Part shown: positions 47,643-57,171 of the stretch, one piece after another | Layout of the letters: the number at the start of each line of letters is the position of its first letter | Position numbering within the stretch: the first letter of the stretch is position 1 | NCBI RefSeq assembly: GCF_002835995.1 | Contig: NZ_PJBZ01000041.1 | Coordinates: 62,001 to 126,000, forward strand | Length of the DNA stretch: 64,000 nt | From: Psychromonas sp. Urea-02u-13 | GTDB taxonomy: Bacteria > Pseudomonadota > Gammaproteobacteria > Enterobacterales > Psychromonadaceae | Direction of reading: 5' to 3' | The notes under the pieces: generated by a model | Told to the model about the DNA's origin: nothing | Database searches by the model: none | Seen by the model: only the letters and a program-made list of their open reading frames with translations | Made by a program: the position numbers and the translations under genes

Positions 47643-48393
47643 GATAGGCCAATTTTCGACTCATAAAACGAGGTAATAGTTTCACCGCAATGACCGCGAC
47701 TTTATTCATCAACCCCGGTATCACGATTGCTTTTCCTCTGTTTTTTAACGCATGCTTTACCACCACATCTTTATCCATCACACGTAATTTAAAAACCAAT
47801 GAATCAGACATACCAGCCACATCTGCAAACTCTGTTTTAGTAGCACCAGGGCATAACGCACTCACCGCGACTTGTCCTTTTAATTCTTCATGTAATGCCT
47901 CAGAAAAAGAAAGCACAAAGGCCTTACTGGCATAATATAAGGCTAGATGAGGCCCAGCTTGAAAGGCAGCAGTGGAAGCAACATTAATAATAAAACTGTA
48001 TTTTTCTCTTTTTAAATGAGTGATTAAAGTATGTGTTAACAGGGTTAGTGCAATTATATTCACCTGAAGCATCTGCTGTTGACGAACAATAGGCAATTCA
48101 GAAAACGCCCCTCGTGCGCCAAACCCTGCATTATTAATCAGACCGACTAAGCGTATATTTTGTGCTTCGATGAAAGTTTGAATAGTCTCTACTGCTGTGC
48201 TTTCATTGAGATCTTCGCTGAGTACTAACACAGTTAACTGAGGGTACTTTTCAGTTAACTTTTTTGCTAATAACGCTAATTTTTCTGAGCGTCTGGCCAC
48301 CAGCAATAAATTATAATCCTGTGCGGCTAACTGCCATGCAAATTCTTCACCTAGCCCTGAACTCGCGCCAGTAATTAATACCGTATTTTTCAT
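47629..48393 (-). CDS. Short-chain dehydrogenase/reductase
   Basis: Classical SDR of 254 residues from ATG 48393 (GAG eight bases upstream); an upstream in-frame start at 48417 adds eight residues without family support. Cofactor motif TGASSGLGEEFA, 'NNAGFGARG', catalytic Ser in INVASTAAF and Y-x-x-x-K in YYASKAF. The 'LCPGATKTEFADVAGM' region fits the DltE/YqjQ-like group, often acting on lipid or ketone substrates; the actual substrate is unknown. Its 3' end borders the REP islet. Confidence 0.85.
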   Translation of the reverse strand: MKNTVLITGASSGLGEEFAWQLAAQDYNLLLVARRSEKLALLAKKLTEKYPQLTVLVLSEDLNESTAVETIQTFIEAQNIRLVGLINNAGFGARGAFSELPIVRQQQMLQVNIIALTLLTHTLITHLKREKYSFIINVASTAAFQAGPHLALYYASKAFVLSFSEALHEELKGQVAVSALCPGATKTEFADVAGMSDSLVFKLRVMDKDVVVKHALKNRGKAIVIPGLMNKVAVIAVKLLPRFMSRKLAYQIQK

Positions 48394-48438
48394 AGTGGTT
48401 TCTCTATTGAGGCTCAATTTTATGTTCTATTTGATATT

Positions 48439-49524
48439 CTATTCTAGTAGGTTTAATTGCACCGATTGATGCTCATCCAACCTAGGGGCCAGCCCCACTG
48501 AAATCCCTAATAAACGAATCGGCTTATCGGACGACTTATGCAAAAGGTGATGTAATAAGGTACTAAACAATGATAAAGACAATTCACTAGACTGTCGCTC
48601 TGCGTTTTTAATATTAAAATCAGAAAACTTTATTTTAACGCCAATTTTAGTGATCATCTTTTCATCTAATACTTTGTCTAAACGCCGAGTTAATTCCTCA
48701 AATAACGGCACTAAGCGTTCGCTGCATTGCTCTTCACCTAAGATGTCATAACTAAACGTATGCTCTACTGCGAGGGATTTACGCTCTCGGTAAGGCTCTA
48801 TCGCTCGGCTATCGATACCACGACTGTAATTTAATAGTGCACCGCCTAATTTACCAAATTCACTGAGTAGTTTTTCAGCGGAGTATTGCTGTACATCAGC
48901 ACAGGTCACTAAGCCCTTTTCAGCTAAGTTTTTCTGCGCAACTTTACCCACGCCGGGAATTTTTTTAAGGGGAAGTGTTTTAATGAAAATAGGAATTTGA
49001 TCTGGGGTTATCACGCAGATGCCATTGGGTTTGTTTTCATCGGAGGCTATTTTAGCTAAAAACTTTACCGAGGCGACACCCGCAGAGGCGGTTAAATTTA
49101 ACTCTTCAAAAATAGCCCGACGAATATCTTCAGCGATATAAGTCGCCGAGCCTTGGCATAATTTACAATCGGTTACATCTAAAAAGGCTTCATCTAATGA
49201 CAATGGCTCAACCAAATCAGTATAACGATAATAGATCGCTTTAATCTGTTTTGAGACGTCAATATACACTTGCATGCGACCGGGGATAATCAGCAATTCA
49301 GGACAAAGCTGTTTTGCTTTGTAACTTGGCATTGCAGAATGCACACCAAAACTACGCGCGAGATAATTACAGGTAGACAATACACTACGCCGATCCACTT
49401 TACCGCCGATAGCTAACGGGATATCTCGATATTCAGGATTATCACGCATCTCAACCGCGGCGTAAAAGCAGTCCATATCAATATGGATGATCTTACGTTG
49501 TGGAAAAGTATTTGTTGCAGACAT
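48439..49524 (-). CDS. dinB: DNA polymerase IV
   Basis: Y-family translesion polymerase, 361 residues. Catalytic motifs 'IHIDMDCFYAAVEMRD' and 'SLDEAFLDVTD' provide the metal ligands; 'LTASAGVASVKFLAKIASDENKP' is the palm/finger block, then an HhH region 'LPLKKIPGVGKVAQKNL' and the little-finger domain. The C-terminal 'SVQLNLLE' is the kind of QxxLxLF-like tail that binds the beta clamp. No LexA box could be placed confidently upstream. Confidence 0.95.
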   Translation of the reverse strand: MSATNTFPQRKIIHIDMDCFYAAVEMRDNPEYRDIPLAIGGKVDRRSVLSTCNYLARSFGVHSAMPSYKAKQLCPELLIIPGRMQVYIDVSKQIKAIYYRYTDLVEPLSLDEAFLDVTDCKLCQGSATYIAEDIRRAIFEELNLTASAGVASVKFLAKIASDENKPNGICVITPDQIPIFIKTLPLKKIPGVGKVAQKNLAEKGLVTCADVQQYSAEKLLSEFGKLGGALLNYSRGIDSRAIEPYRERKSLAVEHTFSYDILGEEQCSERLVPLFEELTRRLDKVLDEKMITKIGVKIKFSDFNIKNAERQSSELSLSLFSTLLHHLLHKSSDKPIRLLGISVGLAPRLDEHQSVQLNLLE

Positions 49525-49676
49525 AATAAAACCTGTTTATAAAGACAGTGTTATTGTCGGTTATTTATGAAAAATTGCAATCATTAAATATCTATCTCTG
49601 CTAAGTTCATACAATGTGTGACGAAGATTATGCAATCGCGTACAATAGCGATTCTTTCACCAAACTGAGAAATAAA

Positions 49677-50033
49677 ATGGACAATAAACAACAATTAAAC
49701 ACATTTTTAACTACTGTAAAACCCACTCAAACATTTTGGGCATTACAAGACAAAAAAAGTGAAGATTGGGTTGTGCTCGACTCATTACAGTTTGAAGAAA
49801 CCGACGTCATGCCGTTATGGTCTAGCGAAGCACTTGCTCAAGCACATTGCATCGAAGAATGGGCAGAGTATGTTCCTACTGCTATAACACTGGCTGATTG
49901 GTTTGAATTTTGGGTTGATGATCTTCTTGAAGATAATGTCGTTATTGGCATTAACTGGGGTGATGAATCTGGCGATGCAGAAGTTGACCTTGCAGAGCTT
50001 ACTCAATCATTAACTGAAATTGAAGCACTTTAA
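49677..50033 (+). CDS. DUF2750 protein
   Basis: 118 residues from ATG 49677 (GAGA upstream); the frame is open 63 bases further but that part lacks family similarity. The family marks are 'FWALQDK..EDWVVLDS', 'VMPLWSSEALAQAHCIEEWAEY', 'LADWFEFWVDDLLEDNVVIGINW'. A small acidic cytosolic protein of unknown function. Its stop overlaps the stop of the convergent HDOD gene by a few bases, leaving no room for a separate terminator. Confidence 0.8.
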   Translation: MDNKQQLNTFLTTVKPTQTFWALQDKKSEDWVVLDSLQFEETDVMPLWSSEALAQAHCIEEWAEYVPTAITLADWFEFWVDDLLEDNVVIGINWGDESGDAEVDLAELTQSLTEIEAL

Positions 50034-51484
50034 CGGTGTGAAACAAGACTGAGGCACATATTAAGGTGCTCAGTTAAAAAGCAAAACTGAGAAAAGTCAT
50101 CATTATCAAATTTCTCAGTTTTCTTAAATATTTGCCCGCTGATCAAACCCACCATTTTGCCATCAATCTTAACCGGCACAAAACAGATTATCCCCTGCGC
50201 AATTAACTTGGTTAATTCCGGCGTCATATAATTAACCCATTTATGATGACTGCAATCATTAACGTAAATCGCATTATCCATATCAATCACGTGGCTCACT
50301 AAATTACTACTGCCTTTGATAGTAATCGCGCTATGAAACGTCTCAGTATGCCCCACCTCATTATATGACGTACGCGCTTCAATTTGACTCGCATTTGCGG
50401 GAATCATCCAAAAAGTACAACGATTAAAACCTAAAATAATGGCACTTTGTTGCAAAGTGAAGGTTAAAAACTCATTAACATTTTGACTGCTTTTACATAA
50501 TTTAGACAGCTGTTTTAATGTCGCTAATAACGCTTTTTCTTTGCTTACCTCTGCCATAAATGAATTGTTAGTAGCGTGGTTAAAATCATCCCCTTTAGGT
50601 AATACTTTTATATGATGCTCAAGCACTGACGCGCCATAAGAGCTCAGTAACTCAATGGCTAATTCACGGGTTTGATTGATTCTTTCTTTTAAGAAATGCA
50701 CTTCAATTTTCATAATCACACTAATGCGCTTTAAGATATTATCAAATTCAATTTTATTATCCGGAGGGCAAGAGATAGCGCCACTTAATTGGTTCGCTAA
50801 ACTGATGGTTTGCATTTCGATAGTGCGGCTATCGGGTTGATCCAACGCTTTTATCAGTAAATCCCCTAAATTCCATGTTTTTGCAAGACCAATGCTTAAA
50901 CCTGAGAACTTAATACCCAAAGATTGCTCGCACTTTTTATTGAATTTTTTAGGCACTAGATTGACATCTTTAATGAGTGTATTGGCAATGTCACTGGGGG
51001 TACTCCAAAATGATGTTTCACCAATATGATATAACATAGCGGCTAAATAGACCTCTTCCTGCGTATCATCACTATGATCAGGTACCATCATCTTAGCTAA
51101 TAGGCCGGCATAAAAGGCATTCGCCATTAACATGGTTAAACGATGATGTATCTCAGGCGCCAGGTTTTTACTGTCTAATAACCCTTCTAGGATTTTGGAG
51201 GTAAGGCAAATATTTTTAACCGCGCGAATACCCAACACAATAGCAGCACGCGATACGGTGGTGACTTTAGAAACAGCGGCATGTTGTGAGTTATTTGAGA
51301 CTCTTAATAAACAAGAAGAAAGCCCTTGGTCGTGTAAAATCGCTTTACTGAGATAAGGAATAGAAGAGGTATCGTCATTTGAATATTTATCCAACATGGC
51401 CGCCACTGAAGTAATAGCAGGTAGCTCTTTTTGCGCGAGTATCCGAACCCACTGTTGTTCGCTCCTTTTTATCTTATCAACCAT
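50030..51484 (-). CDS. HDOD domain protein with C-terminal GAF-like domain
   Basis: 484 residues. The HDOD domain (about 15-200) starts 'LPAITSVAAMLDKYSND' and contains 'YLSKAILHDQGLSSCLLRVSNN', with the non-catalytic HD-like 'AAMLYHIGETSFW'. The C-terminal part (about 325-480) looks like a GAF sensor ('LTFTLQQSAIILGFNRCTFWMI', 'GIICFVPVKIDGKMVGLISGQ'). Such proteins act in signalling, often c-di-GMP or stress related; the output here is unknown. Convergent with the DUF2750 gene. Confidence 0.85.
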   Translation of the reverse strand: MVDKIKRSEQQWVRILAQKELPAITSVAAMLDKYSNDDTSSIPYLSKAILHDQGLSSCLLRVSNNSQHAAVSKVTTVSRAAIVLGIRAVKNICLTSKILEGLLDSKNLAPEIHHRLTMLMANAFYAGLLAKMMVPDHSDDTQEEVYLAAMLYHIGETSFWSTPSDIANTLIKDVNLVPKKFNKKCEQSLGIKFSGLSIGLAKTWNLGDLLIKALDQPDSRTIEMQTISLANQLSGAISCPPDNKIEFDNILKRISVIMKIEVHFLKERINQTRELAIELLSSYGASVLEHHIKVLPKGDDFNHATNNSFMAEVSKEKALLATLKQLSKLCKSSQNVNEFLTFTLQQSAIILGFNRCTFWMIPANASQIEARTSYNEVGHTETFHSAITIKGSSNLVSHVIDMDNAIYVNDCSHHKWVNYMTPELTKLIAQGIICFVPVKIDGKMVGLISGQIFKKTEKFDNDDFSQFCFLTEHLNMCLSLVSHR

Positions 51485-51626
51485 TTTGACCTCTGCTTAA
51501 TTGCCCATTAAAGCGTAATACCAGACTGTTGTATTCGTCAAACAACGAAAAATCAAACTTTGATATTTTGCTTAATGACCCTAGTGTCGTTAGAATATTG
51601 CCACTTTTACTTTTATAAGAATTAAC

Positions 51627-52148
51627 ATGTCAGAAAATAGCGTGAGCATCGGCCTAAGCAACCCTAAAAGCCCCACTAATGTAGGCGCAGTCATGCGTGC
51701 TGCCGGCTGCTATGGGGTGGATAATGTTATTTATACCGGGACACGTTATGATCGCGCAGTAAAACTGAATACCGATACCAAGCAAGCGCTGAGTAAAATA
51801 CCTTTAAAGCAGCAAGCACACTTACTGGACGATAAGGCGCATGATGTCAAAGTCATTTGTGTCGATTTAGTTGAGGGTGCGATTCCCCTGCCTAATTTTC
51901 AGCACCCAGAGAAAGCGATTTATCTCTTTGGCCCTGAAGATGGGACTTTAAGTCAGCAGTTAATCAATCAAGCGGACGCCGTTGTTTATATTCCTACAAC
52001 GGGTTGCATGAACTTAGCAGCCACAGTGAATGTATTACTTTATGATCGATTAGCTAAATCGGATAAATTTGTTACCGATAATGATTTAATCAAACAGAGT
52101 CGTGATAATAATAATCGTGTCAAAGTAAAAAATAACGCATCAAGTTAG
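51627..52148 (+). CDS. SPOUT (TrmH-family) RNA methyltransferase
   Basis: 173 residues, a minimal SpoU/TrmH catalytic domain with no N-terminal RNA-binding extension. Motif 1 'NPKSPTNVGAVMRAAGCYG', motif 2 'IYLFGPEDGTLSQQ', motif 3 'VYIPTTGCMNLAATVNVLLYDRL'. It methylates a ribose 2'-OH in tRNA or rRNA using S-adenosylmethionine through the family's deep trefoil knot. The target is not deducible; it is shorter than TrmH and RlmB and comparable to TrmL-like proteins. Confidence 0.85.
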   Translation: MSENSVSIGLSNPKSPTNVGAVMRAAGCYGVDNVIYTGTRYDRAVKLNTDTKQALSKIPLKQQAHLLDDKAHDVKVICVDLVEGAIPLPNFQHPEKAIYLFGPEDGTLSQQLINQADAVVYIPTTGCMNLAATVNVLLYDRLAKSDKFVTDNDLIKQSRDNNNRVKVKNNASS

Positions 52149-52599
52149 CACCTGACACACTTTTTTGAAGCGCCATGAAAGTGAGTACTCTCAATCAATA
52201 ACCCGAAGTTTAATAAACTCAGCAAGTAAAGATGATAACAACCCTACTCTCTGAGCATAATCAGAACCTTACCCGTCGGTTGCCTTTCATCTTTTTGTAC
52301 TTGCTTAGCAATACTTCCTTTACCTAAACTTCCGATGTCATTAAGTAAAATCAAAGCAGCTAAGCCCCCCTTTTAAGCCCTTCAATCTCCTTTTCTTACT
52401 GCGATGCTATAGTGATAACTTATTAATAATCATAAGAAATCAGAGTCAGGACAAATTATTTTAATGACACAACACAATTATATTGCGATTAGCTGCGTTT
52501 ATTTTTAAAATAGAACAGCGTTATACTGCCCAATAGGTATAATAAGAAAACGAAAGATAAGAACATAAAAATAAAATGATAATAAAGAAGGTATAACCA
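52149..52599 (+). other. Intergenic region upstream of tmaR
   Basis: 450 bp without a credible gene. A TATAAT at about 52539-52544, roughly 55 bases before the tmaR ATG, is a candidate -10; its -35 is poor. The inverted repeat ttatac/gtataa overlaps it. Nothing else could be recognised; it is long enough to hide a small RNA. Confidence 0.4.
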
Positions 52600-52902
52600 A
52601 TGTCGAATGTACTTGAATTAGTAAAAAATACACGCCGTAAAAACAAATTAAAACGTGAAATTCTTGATAACGATAAAAAAGTTCGTGATAACCGTAAACG
52701 TGTAGACCTACTGAGCAACTTAGTAGATTACATCACGCCAAACATGGATCAAAATGACATTAAAGACATCATTAAAAACATGTTATGTGATTATGAAGAT
52801 CGTGTTGACGACCATATCATTAAAGGTGCAGAGCTTTCTAAAGAGCGCCGTGACGTAAATAAAAAAATCAATTCTTTTGCACCGGTTGTTGCAAAGAAAT
52901 AA
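52600..52902 (+). CDS. tmaR: PTS regulator TmaR (YeeX, DUF496)
   Basis: 100-residue coiled-coil protein matching E. coli YeeX along its length: '[18 protein letters not shown]', '[19 protein letters not shown]', '[21 protein letters not shown]'. In E. coli TmaR forms polar clusters and holds PTS Enzyme I there, limiting sugar uptake. The window also carries ptsG and glycolytic and glycogen genes, so a PTS role fits, though they are not adjacent. A strong terminator follows at once. Confidence 0.93.
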   Translation: MSNVLELVKNTRRKNKLKREILDNDKKVRDNRKRVDLLSNLVDYITPNMDQNDIKDIIKNMLCDYEDRVDDHIIKGAELSKERRDVNKKINSFAPVVAKK

Positions 52903-52928
52903 TTTAATAACATCATGTTATTAATATA

Positions 52929-52953
52929 AAAAGGAGGATTTATCCTCCTTTTT
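52929..52953 (+). terminator. tmaR terminator
   Basis: AAAAGGAGGA-ttta-TCCTCCTTTTT, a perfect 10-bp stem ending in Ts, 27 bases after the stop. Confidence 0.93.
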
Positions 52954-52993
52954 GCTATCTATAATTTAGTAAAATAAAGAGCGACCTAATCTA

Positions 52994-53755
52994 ATGGCCC
53001 CAGCCAAAGCCAACTATCAACTGCAACAAGATGACATTCATCTTTGGATCATCGATCCACAAAAAATAATGGCAACCCCAGAATTATTTTCGCTACTTTC
53101 AACCTCTGAGCAACAAAAAGTACAACGCTATCGCCTGGATAAAGCGAAACATACCGCGCTTATTACGCGCTCGTTTATTCGTTTATTACTCTCGCAATAT
53201 GACAACTTAGCACCACAACAGTGGCAATTTAGCATTGGCGAATTAGGCAAACCAGAAGTAACGAATGCAACGATCCCTCTGCGCTTCAATTTAAGCCATA
53301 ACAATGAACTGATTATTTGTGCATTGTGTTTAACCAAAGACATTGGCTGTGATATCGAAAACCTCTCGCGTAAAATCAATGTGAACGCCATTGCAGAGCG
53401 TTTTTTTTCCAAGCAAGAATCACAGTTAATTAAAACGACACCCACACAATTTTTTCAATACTGGACGTTAAAAGAAGCCTTTGTAAAAGCCACCGGTTTA
53501 GGTATTAGTCAGGGGTTAGATACATTCAGTTTTGAGATTCACGAGCAGCAGGAAAAGCACAGTAACGATAATATTGGTTTATTCTTCGATGAAAGCTGTA
53601 AAGAAAAAGACGCACAAAATTGGTATCACCGTTTATTGTTTCCCGATGACAAACATTGCATTGGTTTGTCGGTCAACAATAAAAAACAGACAGATACCAA
53701 ACCAACTATCCGTCTGTTTTCAGAGAAGCAGAGTGCATCATTATTTGCTTTTTAG
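52994..53755 (+). CDS. 4'-phosphopantetheinyl transferase, Sfp/AcpT type
   Basis: Attaches phosphopantetheine from CoA to acyl or peptidyl carrier proteins; 253 residues. Marks: 'RYRLDKAKHTALITRSFIRLLLSQY', 'GELGKPEV', 'RFNLSHNNELIICAL', then 'IGCDIENLSR' with the Mg-binding Asp and Glu, and 'FFQYWTLKEAFVKATGLGIS' (W-x-x-K-E-A). No PKS, NRPS or PUFA synthase genes lie in the window, so its carrier-protein partner is elsewhere. Confidence 0.9.
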   Translation: MAPAKANYQLQQDDIHLWIIDPQKIMATPELFSLLSTSEQQKVQRYRLDKAKHTALITRSFIRLLLSQYDNLAPQQWQFSIGELGKPEVTNATIPLRFNLSHNNELIICALCLTKDIGCDIENLSRKINVNAIAERFFSKQESQLIKTTPTQFFQYWTLKEAFVKATGLGISQGLDTFSFEIHEQQEKHSNDNIGLFFDESCKEKDAQNWYHRLLFPDDKHCIGLSVNNKKQTDTKPTIRLFSEKQSASLFAF

Positions 53756-53764
53756 CTGTAAAGC

Positions 53765-54331
53765 TTAACCGTTCATCGGAGGAACGGTTTTGATAAAATT
53801 AACGTCTGTACGCGCGACATCTAATAAACGCGTTAAGTTAGTTAATTTTTTAAGCTCGATACGATCTCTGTAAATACCCCAATCTAAGAAACAGGCTAAA
53901 CGCAACACACCATCAGTTAACGGTAATTGAGCCGATAACTCTGCTTCATTTAACGCTTCAAGTCCCGATAAAACACGCGCTTTTTGGCGTGTAATATAAC
54001 TGCTTTGTTCAGCGGTTATATTATCAAACTTCTCAAGAAAGAAGATATTGACACAAGCATCCATCACCGTATTAGTCATGTTAAATAGCTCAAAATCAAG
54101 AATATCGTCCATGAAAGGCATTTCTGCTTTTTCACGAAGGTAACGTAAAATAGAGCTTGAATCCGTTAAGGTAATGTCGCCATCCACTAACAGAGGGACT
54201 TTTTTGGTCGGTGAAATTTGTGCACTTTGTACTGCATCTGTCTCAATAAACTCACAAGGCAGTGATGTTTCTAATAACGCAATACGACAATGACGAACAA
54301 AGGGAGAAGTGAAGCTACCGTAAATTTTCAT
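53765..54331 (-). CDS. Glutathione S-transferase family protein
   Basis: 188 residues from ATG 54331, which has AAGGA upstream and a family-typical start (MKIYGSFTSPFVRHCRIALLE). The thioredoxin-like N-domain has 'KKVPLLVDGDITLTDSSSILRYL', with the cis-Pro and the Ser of the glutathione site; the C-domain is helical. The ORF is open 96 bases upstream into the DUF218 gene, but that part is not GST-like. Substrate unknown. Confidence 0.85.
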   Translation of the reverse strand: MKIYGSFTSPFVRHCRIALLETSLPCEFIETDAVQSAQISPTKKVPLLVDGDITLTDSSSILRYLREKAEMPFMDDILDFELFNMTNTVMDACVNIFFLEKFDNITAEQSSYITRQKARVLSGLEALNEAELSAQLPLTDGVLRLACFLDWGIYRDRIELKKLTNLTRLLDVARTDVNFIKTVPPMNG

Positions 54332-54383
54332 AGTGTTCCTTAATTGAGTGATAAAAATATATACCTTGATGAAAAACAGCCTG

Positions 54384-55031
54384 TTAAATAAGGTGTTTTG
54401 TGTAGCCCCATTCAACCATCTTTTCAAAGGCTTGCCAAACAGAAGTTGGAATATCTTGCGCTATCTGGAAACCTAATTTCGGGTATTCACGAATACGTTG
54501 TAAATCGCCGACCATGACATTGTGAATATCATCACGACTTAAGTCTTCATTGGGATAATCTTGATAGCTAATTTGTGGCGAAGTAACCAGTAATGTGGCC
54601 GTAGGTAAATACTTTTTAAATACGGCATAAGCACGACGTTCCATAAAGGGCTTTTGCACAACAAGATAAGAATTAACGGTGATCTCTTTTTCTTTTAATA
54701 ATGCCATGGTGAAACTGATATTTTCGCCAGTATTAGTCGCTTGATCTTCAATTAAAATAGCGCTCGCGGGCACGCCCATTTCTATCGCTCGATTAGCAAA
54801 ATACAGGGCTTCTGAACAATCGAATATTCCCTCGGTTAATTTTCCCACGGCGCCTGAGAAAATAAGCAAAGGCGCGAAACCGGCTAAATAAAGTTCGGCG
54901 CCGCGTTCAGCAACACGTATATCATTACTGCCCAGTACAAAGATACAATCACTGTTACTCAGTGAATGATGTAATAAATGATAATCCCATATTATCTGCG
55001 CAGACGTTGCAATTAACTGTGTTTCTACCAT
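54384..55031 (-). CDS. DUF218 / YdcF family protein
   Basis: 215 residues from ATG 55031 with GAGG five bases upstream (MVETQLIATS). DUF218 marks: 'CIFVLGSNDIRVAERGAELYLAG', 'PLLIFSGAVGKLT', 'ILIEDQATNTGENISF' and 'SYLVVQKPFMERRAYAVFKKY'. E. coli YdcF binds S-adenosylmethionine; membrane-bound relatives (ElyC, SanA) act in envelope biology. This one lacks a membrane segment and is YdcF-like. On the same strand as the GST gene, 52 bases apart. Confidence 0.85.
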   Translation of the reverse strand: MVETQLIATSAQIIWDYHLLHHSLSNSDCIFVLGSNDIRVAERGAELYLAGFAPLLIFSGAVGKLTEGIFDCSEALYFANRAIEMGVPASAILIEDQATNTGENISFTMALLKEKEITVNSYLVVQKPFMERRAYAVFKKYLPTATLLVTSPQISYQDYPNEDLSRDDIHNVMVGDLQRIREYPKLGFQIAQDIPTSVWQAFEKMVEWGYTKHLI

Positions 55032-55189
55032 AAAAACCTCATCGTTAGCCGTTATTATTAACAAAATATATTACGTGATTTTATGGTCTCACAGGCGTTT
55101 ATTTAAAAAATTATGCGCAATTGCAGTGGTTAAACTCATTATTCAACCATAATAATTCGACTTTAAGATAAGCTGACATTTTATGTTGC

Positions 55190-55217
55190 TTGAGTTTGCC
55201 TCAACTCGTGGTAGTAT
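55190..55217 (+). promoter_or_regulatory. Candidate promoter of the BCCT transporter gene
   Basis: TTGAGT (55190-55195), a 16-base spacer, TAGTAT (55212-55217), about 100 bases before the start codon. Pattern-based. Confidence 0.4.
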
Positions 55218-55319
55218 GCGCCGCATAATTTTATTGGGTGCCTTAAACACTTAATAAATAATGAATATTGAACTGCTTTTAATAACACAACATTAAGGAT
55301 AAAAATGTGAGTAAAGTTT

Positions 55320-56900
55320 ATGAATGAAACTAAAAATAAATACAGCATAGAAACAACCGACTATCACGTTGGGCAAGATAATCTTCAAAAATGGGGGGTT
55401 GATATCCATAACCCTGTATTTGGCATCAGCGCAGGCCTTATTTTACTCTTCCTTGCAACATTGTTAATCGTCGACCCCGGCACAGCGAAAGAAACCTTAA
55501 ACAGTGTAAAAAATGGCATCATGAAAGATTTTGATGTGTTCTTCATGTGGTCAACTAACTTCTTTGTTATCTTTGTTTTAGCATTGATGATTTCCCCTTA
55601 CGGTAAAATCCGCATTGGTGGTAAAGAAGCAAAATCAGAACACTCGACTATTTCATGGTTAGCAATGTTATTTGCTGCCGGCATGGGTATCGGTCTTCTA
55701 TTTTGGGGCGTTGCAGAACCTACCGCCTTCTTCACAAACTGGTGGGGCACGCCTTTTAATGTTGAAGCGAATACAGCAGAAGCTAAAACATTAGCAATGG
55801 CAGCAACCATATTCCACTGGGGTATTCATGGCTGGGCTGTTTACGCGATTGTGGCATTATCATTAGCCTTTTTTACCTATAACAAAGGCCTTCCTTTGTC
55901 GATTCGTTCAGTGTTCTACCCTATTTTTGGTGATAGAGCCTGGGGATGGTTAGGGCATATTGTCGACATTATGGCTGTACTGGCGACCTTATTTGGTTTA
56001 GCGACCTCGTTGGGCCTCGGTGCACAGCAAGCAACAAGTGGTATTAATCACGTATTTGGTACTAACGGTGGCATTGGTATGCAGCTAAGTGTTATTGCTT
56101 TTGTTACCTTTATTGCCATGTTATCCATTATGCGTGGTATCGAAGGCGGTGTAAAAGTATTGAGTAATATCAATATGATATTTGCTTTAGCACTACTTAT
56201 CTTCGTTATTTACGTTGGTTTTGATATTGTTATGGTGACTATTCCAGAAACATTAATTGCCTACGGTGAGAATATCTTTGCATTGAGCAACCCACACGGC
56301 CGTGATGATACAGCTTGGATGCAAGGCTGGACAGTTTTCTACTGGGCATGGTGGATTTCATGGTCTCCATTTGTAGGCATGTTTATTGCGCGCATATCTA
56401 AAGGTCGTACCGTGCGTGAATTCGTGTTTGCAGTGATATTTATTCCTACTCTACTAACGCTAATTTGGATGGCTGTTTTTGGTGGCATTGCTATTAATCA
56501 AGTGATCAACCATGTTGGAGAATTAGGCGCTAATGGTTTAACGGATATTTCATTGTCACTATTCCATGTTTATGATGCATTACCTTACGGTAATATCTTA
56601 TCCATTGTATCGGTTATTTTAGTGCTGATATTCTTTGTTACCTCATCGGATTCAGGGTCATTGGTTATCGATAGCATCACCTCTGGCGGTAAGATAGACG
56701 CACCGGTTCCACAGCGTATTTTCTGGGCAATCGTTGAAGGGGCAATTGCAGGTACAATGCTTTGGATTGGCGGTAAAGAGGTACTTCAAGCTTTACAGGC
56801 GGGTGTTGTTACTACAGCCCTGCCGTTTACCTTTGTATTGATACTGATGTGTGTCAGTCTGATTAAAGGACTACGCAGCGAATATTACCTGTACAAATAA
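55320..56900 (+). CDS. BCCT family transporter
   Basis: Sodium- or proton-coupled uptake of betaine, carnitine, choline or related compounds; 526 residues with twelve predicted helices. Signature blocks: 'WLAMLFAAGMGIGLLFWGVAEP', 'HWGIHGWAVYAIVAL', 'GWTVFYWAWWISWSPFVGMFIARISKGRTVREF' in part, and 'FVTSSDSGSLVID'. The Gly-rich 'GMGIGL' with Met suggests a Na+-type site as in BetP. An ATG-TGA start-stop lies in frame 15 bases upstream behind AAGG, so the real ribosome site is odd. A likely osmoprotectant carrier in a marine bacterium. Confidence 0.92.
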   Translation: MNETKNKYSIETTDYHVGQDNLQKWGVDIHNPVFGISAGLILLFLATLLIVDPGTAKETLNSVKNGIMKDFDVFFMWSTNFFVIFVLALMISPYGKIRIGGKEAKSEHSTISWLAMLFAAGMGIGLLFWGVAEPTAFFTNWWGTPFNVEANTAEAKTLAMAATIFHWGIHGWAVYAIVALSLAFFTYNKGLPLSIRSVFYPIFGDRAWGWLGHIVDIMAVLATLFGLATSLGLGAQQATSGINHVFGTNGGIGMQLSVIAFVTFIAMLSIMRGIEGGVKVLSNINMIFALALLIFVIYVGFDIVMVTIPETLIAYGENIFALSNPHGRDDTAWMQGWTVFYWAWWISWSPFVGMFIARISKGRTVREFVFAVIFIPTLLTLIWMAVFGGIAINQVINHVGELGANGLTDISLSLFHVYDALPYGNILSIVSVILVLIFFVTSSDSGSLVIDSITSGGKIDAPVPQRIFWAIVEGAIAGTMLWIGGKEVLQALQAGVVTTALPFTFVLILMCVSLIKGLRSEYYLYK

Positions 56901-56955
56901 ACCGTTTGATGGACAGCGTTTAAGCTAATTTAAACACTGTGAACATCCTATGTTG

Positions 56956-56990
56956 AATGCGCTCAAACTGATGTTTGAGCGCATTTTTTT
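56956..56990 (+). terminator. BCCT gene terminator
   Basis: A perfect 13-bp stem aatgcgctcaaac/gtttgagcgcatt with a 4-base loop and a T-run. Confidence 0.93.
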
Positions 56991-57171
56991 ATGCCTGAAA
57001 ACAAGTAAAAACGTACTAGCTATATAAAACGGTGAGCGAATAGATGAGTGTGGAGGTTTCCAGGCTTGGAATATTAGAAGGTTGGAAGCTTTTTGATATT
57101 AGTAGGCGGCTTAAAAGAAGCGTCTATTAATGGGTTAAAAAACAATCCATTAATAAACTAACTGAACATCT

